Part shown: piece after piece, positions 44,766 to 54,000 of the stretch
Layout of the letters: each line of letters starts with the position of its first letter
Numbering within the stretch: position 1 is the stretch's first letter
Origin: Bacteroidota bacterium
Lineage (GTDB): Bacteria; Bacteroidota; Bacteroidia; 2-12-FULL-35-15
Assembly (NCBI GenBank): GCA_016722565.1
Contig: JADKIU010000001.1
Location: 186,001 to 250,000 of the forward strand
DNA length: 64,000 nucleotides
Direction: 5' to 3'
Position numbers and translations under genes: made by a program
The notes under the pieces: model-generated
Seen by the model: the letters and a program-made list of their open reading frames with translations, nothing else
What the model was told of the DNA's origin: nothing
The model's database searches: none

Positions 44766-45509
44766 ATGAAAAAAATAGTTATTATCCTTTCTGCCGTATG
44801 TTTTACTGTGGCAGCTTTTGCACAATCATACAACAGCCCCGAAAGTATTGAATTTGATTATGCCAACAACCGTTGGTTCATCGCCAACAATGGCGGGAAT
44901 AATATTCTTACTCGAAGCAGTGCAACAGGTGCCTTGGCCATTTTTGCCTCCACTGGATTTTCAGGTGGCGGTCCTCATGGACTAGAGATTGTAAATGACA
45001 CCTTATATGCTTGTGCAGGTGGAAGTATCAGAGCTTACAACATAAATACAGCAGCATTGGTTTTTTCTACCAGTTTAGGAGCAAGTTTTTTGAATGGGAT
45101 CACACACGATGCAACCGGAAACTTATACATTACCGATTATAGCGGAAACAAAATTTATCGCTTCAATACCAACACACGACAATTCAATGCATTTGTTTCT
45201 ACAGGATTGTCGAGCCCCAACGGAATTATTTTTGATCAACCCAACAACCGCTGTGTATTTGTGCAGTGGACGGGTGCAATCAAAGCGGTTTCCCTAAGTG
45301 ATTCGAGTGTTACAACACTTGTTGCTTCTTCAGGATTGAGCAGCGTAGACGGCATTACAAAAGATGGTGCAGGAAATTATTATTTGTCTTCTTGGAGCCC
45401 AACACGAATTACACGTTATAACAATACTTTTACAACACCTACAACTGCAGTAGGGACAGGGTTGGGATTGAGCAGCCCGGCAGATATTTTTTTACAATGT
45501 ATTGACTGA
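44766..45509 (+). CDS. Secreted NHL/SMP-30-type beta-propeller protein, N-terminal part (frameshifted)
   Basis: The first 247 residues of an exported protein: signal peptide (KKIVIILSAVCFTVAAFAQ), then NHL-like propeller blades (SIEFDYANNRWFIANNGGN, GITHDATGNLYITDYSGNKI, GITKDGAGNYYLSSW). The frame ends at TGA (45507-45509) just after a T7 tract (45487-45493). Removing one T would give ADIFYNVLTDTLGVPNSG and join this frame to the type A sorting domain at 45502-45858, a 363-residue protein with a normal ending. As read, the protein would lack its sorting domain and stay in the periplasm. NHL propellers bind protein or nucleic acid ligands or act as lactonase-like enzymes; none can be assigned. 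Confidence 0.75.
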   Translation: MKKIVIILSAVCFTVAAFAQSYNSPESIEFDYANNRWFIANNGGNNILTRSSATGALAIFASTGFSGGGPHGLEIVNDTLYACAGGSIRAYNINTAALVFSTSLGASFLNGITHDATGNLYITDYSGNKIYRFNTNTRQFNAFVSTGLSSPNGIIFDQPNNRCVFVQWTGAIKAVSLSDSSVTTLVASSGLSSVDGITKDGAGNYYLSSWSPTRITRYNNTFTTPTTAVGTGLGLSSPADIFLQCID

Positions 45510-45858
45510 CACGTTGGGCGTTCCTAATTCTGGTAGCGGTAACAATACAACATACTATTATTTTGGAACAACAACTTCCATAAGTGAATCTTCAACAGAT
45601 GTATTTCAATTTTCTGTATCTCCAAACCCGATTTCAAAAACAGCTGAAATAAAATACCAAATTGCGGAAGAAGGAAACGTGAAAGTTGAACTGTTTGACA
45701 TCACAGGAAAATGGATTAAAACAATTGTAAATGAAAATCAATCAAAAGGTTATCACGTGATAAGCTTTGATAAATCGAGCTTCTCTGCAGGAAACTATTT
45801 CTTCACGATTTCAAATGGAAGTGGAACGGAAACAAAAAAGGTTGTGATTGTAGAGTAA
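45502..45858 (+). CDS. C-terminal part of the NHL protein: T9SS type A sorting domain (frameshifted)
   Basis: A 118-residue frame starting with a linker (TDTLGVPNSGSGNNTTYYYF) and then a type A sorting domain: FSVSPNPISKTAEIKYQ (the conserved SPNP), VKVELFDITGKWI and SAGNYFFTISNG, ending KKVVIVE. It has no signal peptide, so it cannot be a free exported protein. It overlaps the end of the previous frame by eight bases and belongs to the same gene, the frames being joined by removing one T from the T7 tract at 45487-45493. Confidence 0.75.
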   Translation: MTDTLGVPNSGSGNNTTYYYFGTTTSISESSTDVFQFSVSPNPISKTAEIKYQIAEEGNVKVELFDITGKWIKTIVNENQSKGYHVISFDKSSFSAGNYFFTISNGSGTETKKVVIVE

Positions 45859-45877
45859 TTAAAAACGCATATAAAGT

Positions 45878-45915
45878 AAAAGCCCCGAGAGTTTCTCTCG
45901 GGGCTTTTTATTTTA
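45878..45915 (+). terminator. Intrinsic terminator
   Basis: A 14-bp perfect stem (45878-45891 with 45895-45908; GCCCCGAGAG/CTCTCGGGGC), three-base loop, followed by T-rich sequence, 20 bases after the frameshifted gene. Confidence 0.9.
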
Positions 45916-45926
45916 AGTTGTACCAC

Positions 45927-45960
45927 TTGGCTAAACCCTTAATAACGAAGATTAAATTTG
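45927..45960 (+). promoter_or_regulatory. Bacteroidota-type promoter for the 43-residue ORF
   Basis: TTG (45927-45929), 23 bases, then TAAATTTG (45953-45960), an exact -7 match, 79 bases before the ATG at 46040. Confidence 0.5.
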
Positions 45961-46039
45961 TGTAATAATGGGACAAGGCGACTTTTTTCTAACTTATTAG
46001 TATGAATCAACAAAGTAATACAATATATAAAACGGATAA

Positions 46040-46171
46040 ATGAAAAAAAGAGAAATAGTGAAAGTAAGTTTTTGGGGATTTAAGTTCGAATGTGAAGAGC
46101 CAACAACTAAAACGTTAATAATTCTAATTATGATATTGATGTTTTTGGGACTGGTATTTTATAACATTTAA
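46040..46171 (+). CDS. 43-residue single-pass membrane peptide
   Basis: A short frame coding for a charged, aromatic N-terminal half (KKREIVKVSFWGFKFECEEP) and one membrane helix (KTLIILIMILMFLGLVFYNI) at the very C terminus. It has its own Bacteroidota-type promoter (45927-45960) and a hairpin that starts at its TAA. The plan, a short soluble part plus one helix, is typical of real small membrane proteins. I know of no family. Without a homologue it stays a moderate-confidence call. Confidence 0.55.
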   Translation: MKKREIVKVSFWGFKFECEEPTTKTLIILIMILMFLGLVFYNI

Positions 46172-46200
46172 AGCCCTGCTAATTTCGAAGCAGGGCTTTA
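46169..46200. terminator. Hairpin without a U tract
   Basis: A 12-bp perfect stem (46169-46180 with 46189-46200; AAAGCCCTGCT/AGCAGGGCTTT), eight-base loop. It begins on the stop codon of the 43-residue ORF and lies 38 bases beyond the PhoH stop on the minus strand. No T run follows in either direction. Confidence 0.5.
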
Positions 46201-46211
46201 AAAAAATATTA

Positions 46212-46235
46212 GTGAAAATCTGTGTAATCTGTGGC
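46212..46235. repeat. Uninterrupted copy of the dispersed intergenic element
   Basis: GTGAAAATCTGTG (46212-46224), TAAT, CTGTGGC (46229-46235): the inverse complement of the two blocks at 15325-15331 and 15351-15363, here separated by four bases and with no palindrome. It ends two bases before the PhoH stop codon. Confidence 0.65.
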
Positions 46236-46237
46236 CT

Positions 46238-47569
46238 TTACAAAAACTCATTTGCCAAATTGGCCAATTCTGAACGTTCACCTTTTTCCAACGTAATGTG
46301 TGCATACAATGATTGATTTTTCAATTTATCAATCAAGTACGACAAGCCATTACTTTGTGTATCCAAATACGGAGTATCAATTTGGTGAATATCACCGGTG
46401 AAAATCATCTTGGTGTTTTCTCCAGCACGTGAAATAATTGTTTTTACTTCATGTGGCGTTAGGTTTTGCGCCTCATCTACAATAAAAAACACATCGGATA
46501 AACTTCTTCCACGGATGTAGGCAAGCGGACAAACAATCAACTTCTCATGTTCTACCATCTCGGTAATTTGTTTGAACTCTTTATCTTTTTCAGTAAACTG
46601 ATTTTTGATAAATTTCAAATTGTCCCACAACGGCTCCATATAAGGATTCAGCTTCGATTTAATATCACCCGGTAAATATCCAATGTCTTTATTGCTCAAA
46701 GGAACAATTGGGCGCGCCAAATAAATTTGGTGAAATGTTCTGCGTTGCTCTAATGCTCCGGCTAAGGATAATAATGTTTTTCCTGTACCAGCAACACCTT
46801 GAATGGAAACCAATTTTATTTCTGGATTCATAATTGCATCCAATGCAAATGCTTGTTCGGCATTGCGTGGATTCACTCCGAATGCAGTTACTTTTTTAAC
46901 ACGCTCCAATGTATCCTTACTTGGATTATAAGATGCAAGGACAGATTTTGTTCCGTTTTTTAGAACATAAAAATGGTTAGATGCCGGTTTGTTTTTCTTT
47001 AGCAATGCGCTCGGATCACAAAACCCTTTTTCGTAAATTTCATTGATCACTTCTGTAGATACCTTTTGAATTTCACTTCTTCCGGTATACAGTTGTTCGT
47101 TAACATCTTTGATTTTTCCTGTTTCATAATCTTCTGCAATGAGTCCGAGAGACTTTGCTTTAATACGAAGATTGATGTCTTTGGTAACCATCACTACTTT
47201 TCTGTTCGGGTATTGTTCCGAAACAAATAAAGCAGTATTTAAAATGCGATGATCTGCTTTGCGTTCACCAAAAACGCGCTCTGCATCGGTTTTAGAATCC
47301 TGATGCATTTCAATTTTTATCATCCCATGGCCTTTGCCATTGATGTTTATCCAATCTTGGAGGATAATGCCGTTCGAAATTTTATCGATGTATCGAGTAA
47401 ATTCTCGTGCTGCGTAATTTTTTGTGTCGTTACCTTTTTTGAAGTTGTCCAATTCTTCTAACACGGTAATTGGAATCACCACATCATGTTCTTTGAAACT
47501 TTTAGCGGCCATGTGGTCGTAGATAATGACAGACGTATCAAGAACGAAAATTTTTTTCTCTTTCACCAT
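46238..47569 (-). CDS. PhoH-family protein with N-terminal PIN domain
   Basis: A 443-residue PIN-PhoH (PhoH2-type) protein. The N-terminal PIN domain (about 5-140) opens FVLDTSVIIYD with the metal-binding aspartate D11, then VLEELDNFKKG and VMVTKDINLRIKAKSLG. The C-terminal PhoH ATPase domain (about 225-443) has Walker A GVAGTGKT (about 256-263) and Walker B FFIVDEAQNLTPHEVKTII (about 362-380), plus GDIHQIDTPYLD. Family members studied in mycobacteria act as ATP-dependent RNA helicase/RNases. It is monocistronic; the 3' end is followed by the dispersed element and hairpin, and the 5' side opens into a 456-base intergenic region. Confidence 0.95.
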   Translation of the reverse strand: MVKEKKIFVLDTSVIIYDHMAAKSFKEHDVVIPITVLEELDNFKKGNDTKNYAAREFTRYIDKISNGIILQDWININGKGHGMIKIEMHQDSKTDAERVFGERKADHRILNTALFVSEQYPNRKVVMVTKDINLRIKAKSLGLIAEDYETGKIKDVNEQLYTGRSEIQKVSTEVINEIYEKGFCDPSALLKKNKPASNHFYVLKNGTKSVLASYNPSKDTLERVKKVTAFGVNPRNAEQAFALDAIMNPEIKLVSIQGVAGTGKTLLSLAGALEQRRTFHQIYLARPIVPLSNKDIGYLPGDIKSKLNPYMEPLWDNLKFIKNQFTEKDKEFKQITEMVEHEKLIVCPLAYIRGRSLSDVFFIVDEAQNLTPHEVKTIISRAGENTKMIFTGDIHQIDTPYLDTQSNGLSYLIDKLKNQSLYAHITLEKGERSELANLANEFL

Positions 47570-47869
47570 AAACAGAACGATTTTATAGGTTGATATTCGA
47601 CAAACTATACATTTTCAATATGACCTCTGTGGTTATACTCGAGAAAAGCGGTTTAGTTTCGCCATAAAACTATAAAACAAAAACGGCTATTTTATCGCTT
47701 TGTGATAAAGTAATGAACATACAATTGTTAAACTTATTTTTTAGTTGGCTTATTCACAAGTTCATAAAAATAAAAAAAGGTGTTGGCGATTTGTCCTGTT
47801 TTCCTTTCATAGCAATTGGTTTGGTTATAGAAAGTGGCATCGACTTCAAATAATTTGTTCATTTTGGGT

Positions 47870-47900
47870 TTGCAATCAGCAGCCTCTGGATATACATTTG
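47870..47900 (+). promoter_or_regulatory. Bacteroidota-type promoter, upstream option for the BNR/Ig-like gene
   Basis: TTG (47870-47872, in TTTG), 20 bases, then TACATTTG (47893-47900), an exact -7 match. It would give a leader of about 118 bases. Confidence 0.55.
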
Positions 47901-47963
47901 GTTCTAGTCAAAAAAAGTTTAACCGCTTTTTAATAATGGTTCATCTAAAACCAGTTTAAATAC

Positions 47964-47994
47964 TTGTTTTTATGAAAATTATCGACTATGTTCG
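47964..47994 (+). promoter_or_regulatory. Second candidate promoter for the BNR/Ig-like gene
   Basis: TTG (47964-47966), 20 bases, TATGTTCG (47987-47994), one base off the -7 consensus, 31 bases before the ATG. Confidence 0.45.
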
Positions 47995-48025
47995 TTAAAG
48001 TAAAATCTCTCTAAACTAAATTAAA

Positions 48026-51000
48026 ATGAAAAAAAGAATACTTTTTTCTTCATTGGCTGTGCTTGCAATGTCCGTAAATACAGCGTTTTCCCAAACCTGG
48101 GTAGAAAAAATGCAAGATCCGAACGTGAATTTTTATGACGTTCAACAAGCCTTCAACGATTATTATAAAGACTACGAGTCGAAGTTTAAACAGAACGAAA
48201 AACTCAAAGCTGCCGGCAGAGCAAAATTGCCTGCAACACCAACACCTTTTATTCCCAATAAAGGTGGTGTTTCTACAACCGCTACTCCAGTTCCTGATGC
48301 GTTAGAAAAAGGAAAAATGACTGGAGGCTGGAAAGCCTATAAGCGTTGGGAAAATTACATGGAACAACGTTTATATCCTTCTGGTGATCGTTCGGTAATG
48401 ACGAATGCATGGAATGAATATCTAGATAATTATTATGCAGGTGCCGCTGGAGGAACAAGAGCTGCCGGACCGAGCACACCAACAACGATGGCTGCAAACT
48501 GGACACTTTTGGGTCCTACTACCAGTATTCCTTCCGGTGGAGGTGGAGCCGGTCGTGTAAACTTTGTTCGTTTTGACCCAACAGCTTCTACAACTATTTA
48601 TGTGGGTTCACCGGGCGGTGGACTTTGGAAATCTACCAACAGCGGAACAACCTGGACCACACAAACCGACCAGTTAGCTGTTATCGGAACAACCGATTTA
48701 GCAATTCACCCAACCAACCCATTGATTCAATATTTGGCAACTGGTGATGGTGAAGCGCAAGACACTTACTCTATCGGAGTTTTGAAAACAACTGATGGCG
48801 GAACCACATGGGTGCCAACCGGTTTATCATGGTTAATTACACAAGGTAGAACGATCAGTCGATTATTAATAAACCCACAAAACCCAAATACCCTTTTTGC
48901 TGCAACAAGCAATGGTGTGTATCGCACACGCAATGCTGGAGCTACATGGACACAAATTGCTTCCGCAGTGGCGAATATGAAAGACATTGAGTACCGCCCC
49001 GGTGATACAACAATTGTTTATGCAACGTCTACTACTCAGTTTTATAGATCTACTACTGCCGGAACAACCTTTGTAACCACATCCACAGGCTTGCCTGCTA
49101 CAGGTGCAGTTTCTCGTTTGTCGGTTGCTGTTACTGCTGCAAACTCAGCCTACGTATATGTTTTGGCTGCTAATACAGCTTACGGCTTTCAAGGATTATA
49201 CCGCTCTACAGATAATGGTGCAACGTTTACTACACGCTCTACTACTCCAAATGTGTTGGGTTATAACAGTACGGGTTCTGATGCCGGTGGACAAGGTTGG
49301 TACGATTTATCATTGGCCGTTTCTCCTTTAAATGCGGATCATGTATTGGTTGGCGGAGTTAATATTTGGCGCTCAACAAATGGCGGAACCGCTTGGACAA
49401 TCAATGCGCATTGGACAGGAACAGGTGCACCTTATGTACATGCTGATATCCATGCTTTGGAATATCTACCTGGAAGTGGAACAACCTACTTCTCCGGAAA
49501 TGATGGTGGATTGTTTAGAACAACAACCAGCGGAACGGCTTGGACAGATTTAAGTAATGGATTACAAATTTCTCAAATTTATCGTATCGGATTATCTACG
49601 ACTAACCAAAATTTATTATTGTCCGGTTGGCAAGATAACGGAACCAACAGATGGAGCGGAACACCTACATGGACAAGACCATTAGGGGGAGATGGGATGG
49701 AGTGTATCATCGATTGGTCCAATGCAAATGTTCAATACGGTGAGTTGTATTATGGAGAAATCAACAAAACCACAACTGGAGGAAATCTGACTACAAACAT
49801 TGTTGCTTCTGGTGGAACTGGAGTAAATGCGGATGGTGATTGGGTAACTCCATATATTGAGGCGCCAAGTAATGCCGCAACATTATTTGTTGGAAAAGCG
49901 CAGGTTTATAAAAGTACCAATAGTGGAACAACATGGGCACAAGTCGGAACTATTACTGGTGGAACAGGAAACGTAATTGCACTTGCAAATGCAGCCTCTA
50001 ACATCAATTATATCTATGCCGCTAAAATCAATAAATTTTATACCTGTACAACCGGTGCAGCATTTGTCGATAGAACTGCGGGATTGCCTGTAGCATCAGC
50101 AGCTATTTCTTATATTGCAGTTGATCCTTTAAATGCAAACAGAGTTTGGGTTACCTTCTCCGGATATTCTGCTGCCAACAAAGTATGGTACACGGCAGAT
50201 GCTGGGGTTACCTGGACGAACTACTCAACTGGTTTGCCAAACCTTCCTGCAAACTGTATCGTTTATCAAGGAAGCTCTGTAAATGATCCTCTTTATGTTG
50301 GTACCGATGTTGGTGTTTATTACCGCGATAATACTTCCGGTTCTTGGGCTCCTTATAACACAGGCTTACCAAACGTTTCGGTGAGAGAATTAGAAATTCA
50401 ATATACAGCTCTAAAATTAAGAGCAGCAACATATGGGCGTAGCATCTGGCAATCCGATTTAGCATCACCGGGGACATCTCCTCCAATTGCTGATTTTACT
50501 GCTAACAGAACCAATATTTGTGTGGGTGATTGCATCAACTTTACTGATATTTCATCTGGTTCTCCTACTTCATGGAGTTGGACATTCACGGGTGGAACTC
50601 CAGGAACATCTACCATACAAAACCCAACAAATATTTGTTATAACACACCCGGAACCTATGCGGTTACGCTTGTTGCAACCAATGCAAATGGTAGCGATAC
50701 AGAAACAAAAACCGCTTACATTACCGTTTCTTCTCCTATCGCATTACCTTTAGTAGAAGGATTTCAAGGCGCAACATTTGTTCCTTCGGGATGGTATTTA
50801 AGCAACCCCGATCTTGATATGACATGGGCGCAATCAACAACTGTTGGTGGTTATGGTACAAGTACGAACAGTGCGGTGATGGATAACCTAACACCGGCAA
50901 CAACAATTGCTGGAACCGTGGACGAGTTGTGGACACCAAAATACAATTTTACCGGAGTAAGTTCTGCTACAATGACATTTGATGTTGCTTATTGTCGCTA

Positions 51001-54000
51001 TGATGCAACCTTCTTCGATTCATTGATTGTTTATGTTTCTACGAATTGCGGTTCTACTTGGTCGAGAGTATATGCAAAAGGGTCAACGCTTTTAGCAACA
51101 GCTCCAGATAACAATGCATCGGTATTCGTTCCTACTGCAGCACAATGGAGAACAGAAACAGTAAGTATGACGCCTTATGCCGGACAAGCAAATGTGATGG
51201 TGAAATTCCAAAACAAATCGGGCTGGGGACAAATGTTGTACTTAGATAATATTAATATTACAGGTGCCGGTGCTCCGGTTGCAAGTGTTTCAATCGCACA
51301 AACTGCCGGAACAAATCCAATGTGTGCCGGTGCTTCTGCAACATTTACAGCTACACCAACCAATGGTGGTGCAACACCAACCTATCAATGGCAAATCAAT
51401 GGTGTGAATGTGGGTGGTGCAACCTCATCAACATTTACAACAACAACATTAGCGAATGGGAATATCGTAACCTGCATCATGACTTCTAGTTTAGGCGGAG
51501 TTGTGGGGAGTCCGGCTACATCTAATGCCATTACAATGACTGTAAATGCTTTACCTGCAACACCAACAATCGGTAGTAACACGCCAGTTTGTGTTGGGTC
51601 TACAATCTTGTTGACTTCAAATACCATCGCAGGCGCAACGTATGCATGGACAGGTCCGAGTGCATTTACCTCCGCATTGGAAGATCCGTCTCGTCCGACT
51701 GCTACACTTGCCATGGCTGGAACATATAGTCTGACAGTTACTGTTGGTGGCTGTACAAGTGCTGTAGCAACCACTTCGGTGGCTGTAAATGCTTTACCGG
51801 CAACTCCTACAGCCGGAAGTAATACCCCTGTTTGTGTTGGTTCAACCATTTTGTTGACATCCAACACTGTAGCGGGTGCAACGTATGCATGGACAGGTCC
51901 TGCTGCATTTACTTCTGCATTAGAAGACCCTTCTCGAACATCTGCAACAGCAGGTATGGCCGGAACATACAGTTTAACAGTGACCGTTGGCGGATGTACC
52001 AGCGCAGTAGCTACAACAACGGTAGCTGTAACTGCTGGTCCTGCAGCACCTACAGCCGGTAGCAATACCCCTGTTTGTGTTGGCTCAACTATTTTATTGA
52101 CATCGAATACTGTTGCTGGTGCAACTTATAGCTGGACCGGACCGGGTGGATTTACATCCGCACTTGAAGATCCAAGTATCGCTTCTGCAACAGCAGGTAT
52201 GGCTGGAACGTATAGCTTAACAGTTACCGTAGGCGGATGTACCAGTGCAGCAGCAACCACCACGGTTGCTGTGAATGCAGCTCCTGCAACACCTACTGTT
52301 GGTAGCAGTACTCCGGATTGTGTTGGTCAAACAATCAGTTTAACATCTAATACCATTGCGGGTGCAACGTATGCATGGACTGGTCCGGGTGGATTCACAT
52401 CTGCCTTAGAAGATCCTACCATTCCATCAGCAACACTTGTTATGGCCGGAACGTATAGTTTAACCGTAACCGTGGGTGGTTGTGCCAGTGCAGTAGCAAC
52501 TACAACAGTTGTTGTAAATGCCTTGCCGGCAGCTCCAACAGCAGGAAGTAATTCCCCTGTTTGTGTGGGTTCAACAATTTTATTAACGTCTAATACCATT
52601 GCAGGTGCAACGTATGCTTGGACAGGTCCAAGTACATTCACTTCTACTTTGGAAGATCCATCTCGTCCATCCGCTACAGCGGCTATGGCCGGAACATATA
52701 GTGTTACCGTTACAGTTGGTGGCTGTACCAGCTTGCCTGGAACAACAACAGTTGCAGTAAATACAGCTCCTGCCACACCAACAGTGGGTAGCAGCACTCC
52801 GGATTGTGTTGGTCAAACCATCAGTTTAACATCCAATACCATTGCGGGTGCAACGTATGCATGGACTGGTCCAGCTGCGTTTGCTTCTTCACTAGAAGAC
52901 CCAACTCGTCCATCCGCAACACTTGCAATGGCAGGAACATACAGTTTAACAGTAACAGTAGGCGGTTGTACCAGTGCTGTGGCAACTACAACCGTTGTTG
53001 TAAATGCATTGCCTTCAACTCCTGTTCCTAGTATAAATGGAAGCACAACACCAGCTGCAATCTGTGCAGGTGGAACAATTACCTTAACAACTCCAAATCT
53101 TGGAGCCGGTTATACCTACAGCTGGACGGGCCCGAACAATTATGCAGCAGCAGTTAGAAATCCTCCTGCAATTACTGGAGCAACTACCGTAATGGGCGGA
53201 ACCTATTCATTAACAGTAACGAATGGTGGCTGCTCGAGTTTGGCTGGTACAGTTACCATTGTTGTGAATCCAATCCCTGCTGCTCCTACCGCTGGAAGTA
53301 ACTCTCCTGTATGTACTGGCTCAACCATTTTATTAACGTCTAATACCGTTGCAGGTGCAACATATGCATGGACAGGTCCTGCAACATTTACTTCTACAAC
53401 TGAAGATCCTTCTCGTCCATCTGCAACGCTAGCGATGGCTGGAACGTATAGCGTAACAGTTACAGTTGCCGGATGTACAAGTGTTGCCGGAACAACAACG
53501 GTAGCCGTAAGTGGTAGTGTTGTGCCAACCAATGCAATTGTTGCGAGTCCGTCTGGTGCTGTTTGTGCCGGAACATCTGTTACTTTCACTGCCACTGCAG
53601 GTGGAGGTGGAACTACCCCAACGTATCAATGGCAAGTAAATGGTAGCAACGTTGGAACCGGTGGAACAATTTATACAAGCTCAACACTTGCAAGTGGGGA
53701 CATCGTAACGTGTATTTTAAACTCCAGTTCGTCTTGTGCAACACCAACAACAGCGACATCCAATGCAATTACAATGACGGTTAATCCAACTGTTGTTCCT
53801 TCTGTTAGTGTTGTTGCGAGTCCGGCTGGTGCAATTTGTACAGGAACATCTGTTACATTCACTGCTACGCCTACTAATGGTGGAACAACTCCTACTTACC
53901 AATGGCAAGTAAATGGCAGTAACGTTGGAACAGGTGGAACAACCTATTCAAGTGCAGCCTTGATTAATGGTGATATTGTAACATGTATTTTAACATCTAC

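Larger units (their letters stand above)
47570..48025. other. 456-base intergenic region between PhoH and the 2262-residue gene
   Basis: Holds the 5' region of phoH (no clear minus-strand promoter found) and two candidate plus-strand promoters listed separately (47870-47900, 47964-47994). A small hairpin TTTATC-GCTTTGT-GATAAA occurs near 47691-47709. A 62-codon frame from a TTG at 47745 has no convincing start or protein character. I see no other gene. Confidence 0.5.

Noticed and set aside
47745..47933. 62-codon plus-strand frame starting at TTG
   Set aside because: No convincing start, no family resemblance, and a strong promoter (47870-47900) lies inside it, so it is more likely intergenic sequence.
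51385..52065. 226-codon open frame on the minus strand
   Set aside because: It lies antisense to the Ig-like repeat array; its own repeated, valine/alanine-rich sequence is a by-product of the tandem units.
52327..53595. Further long minus-strand frames (52327-52797, 53203-53595)
   Set aside because: Same cause as above: antisense shadows of the 243-bp units, without start context or neighbours.
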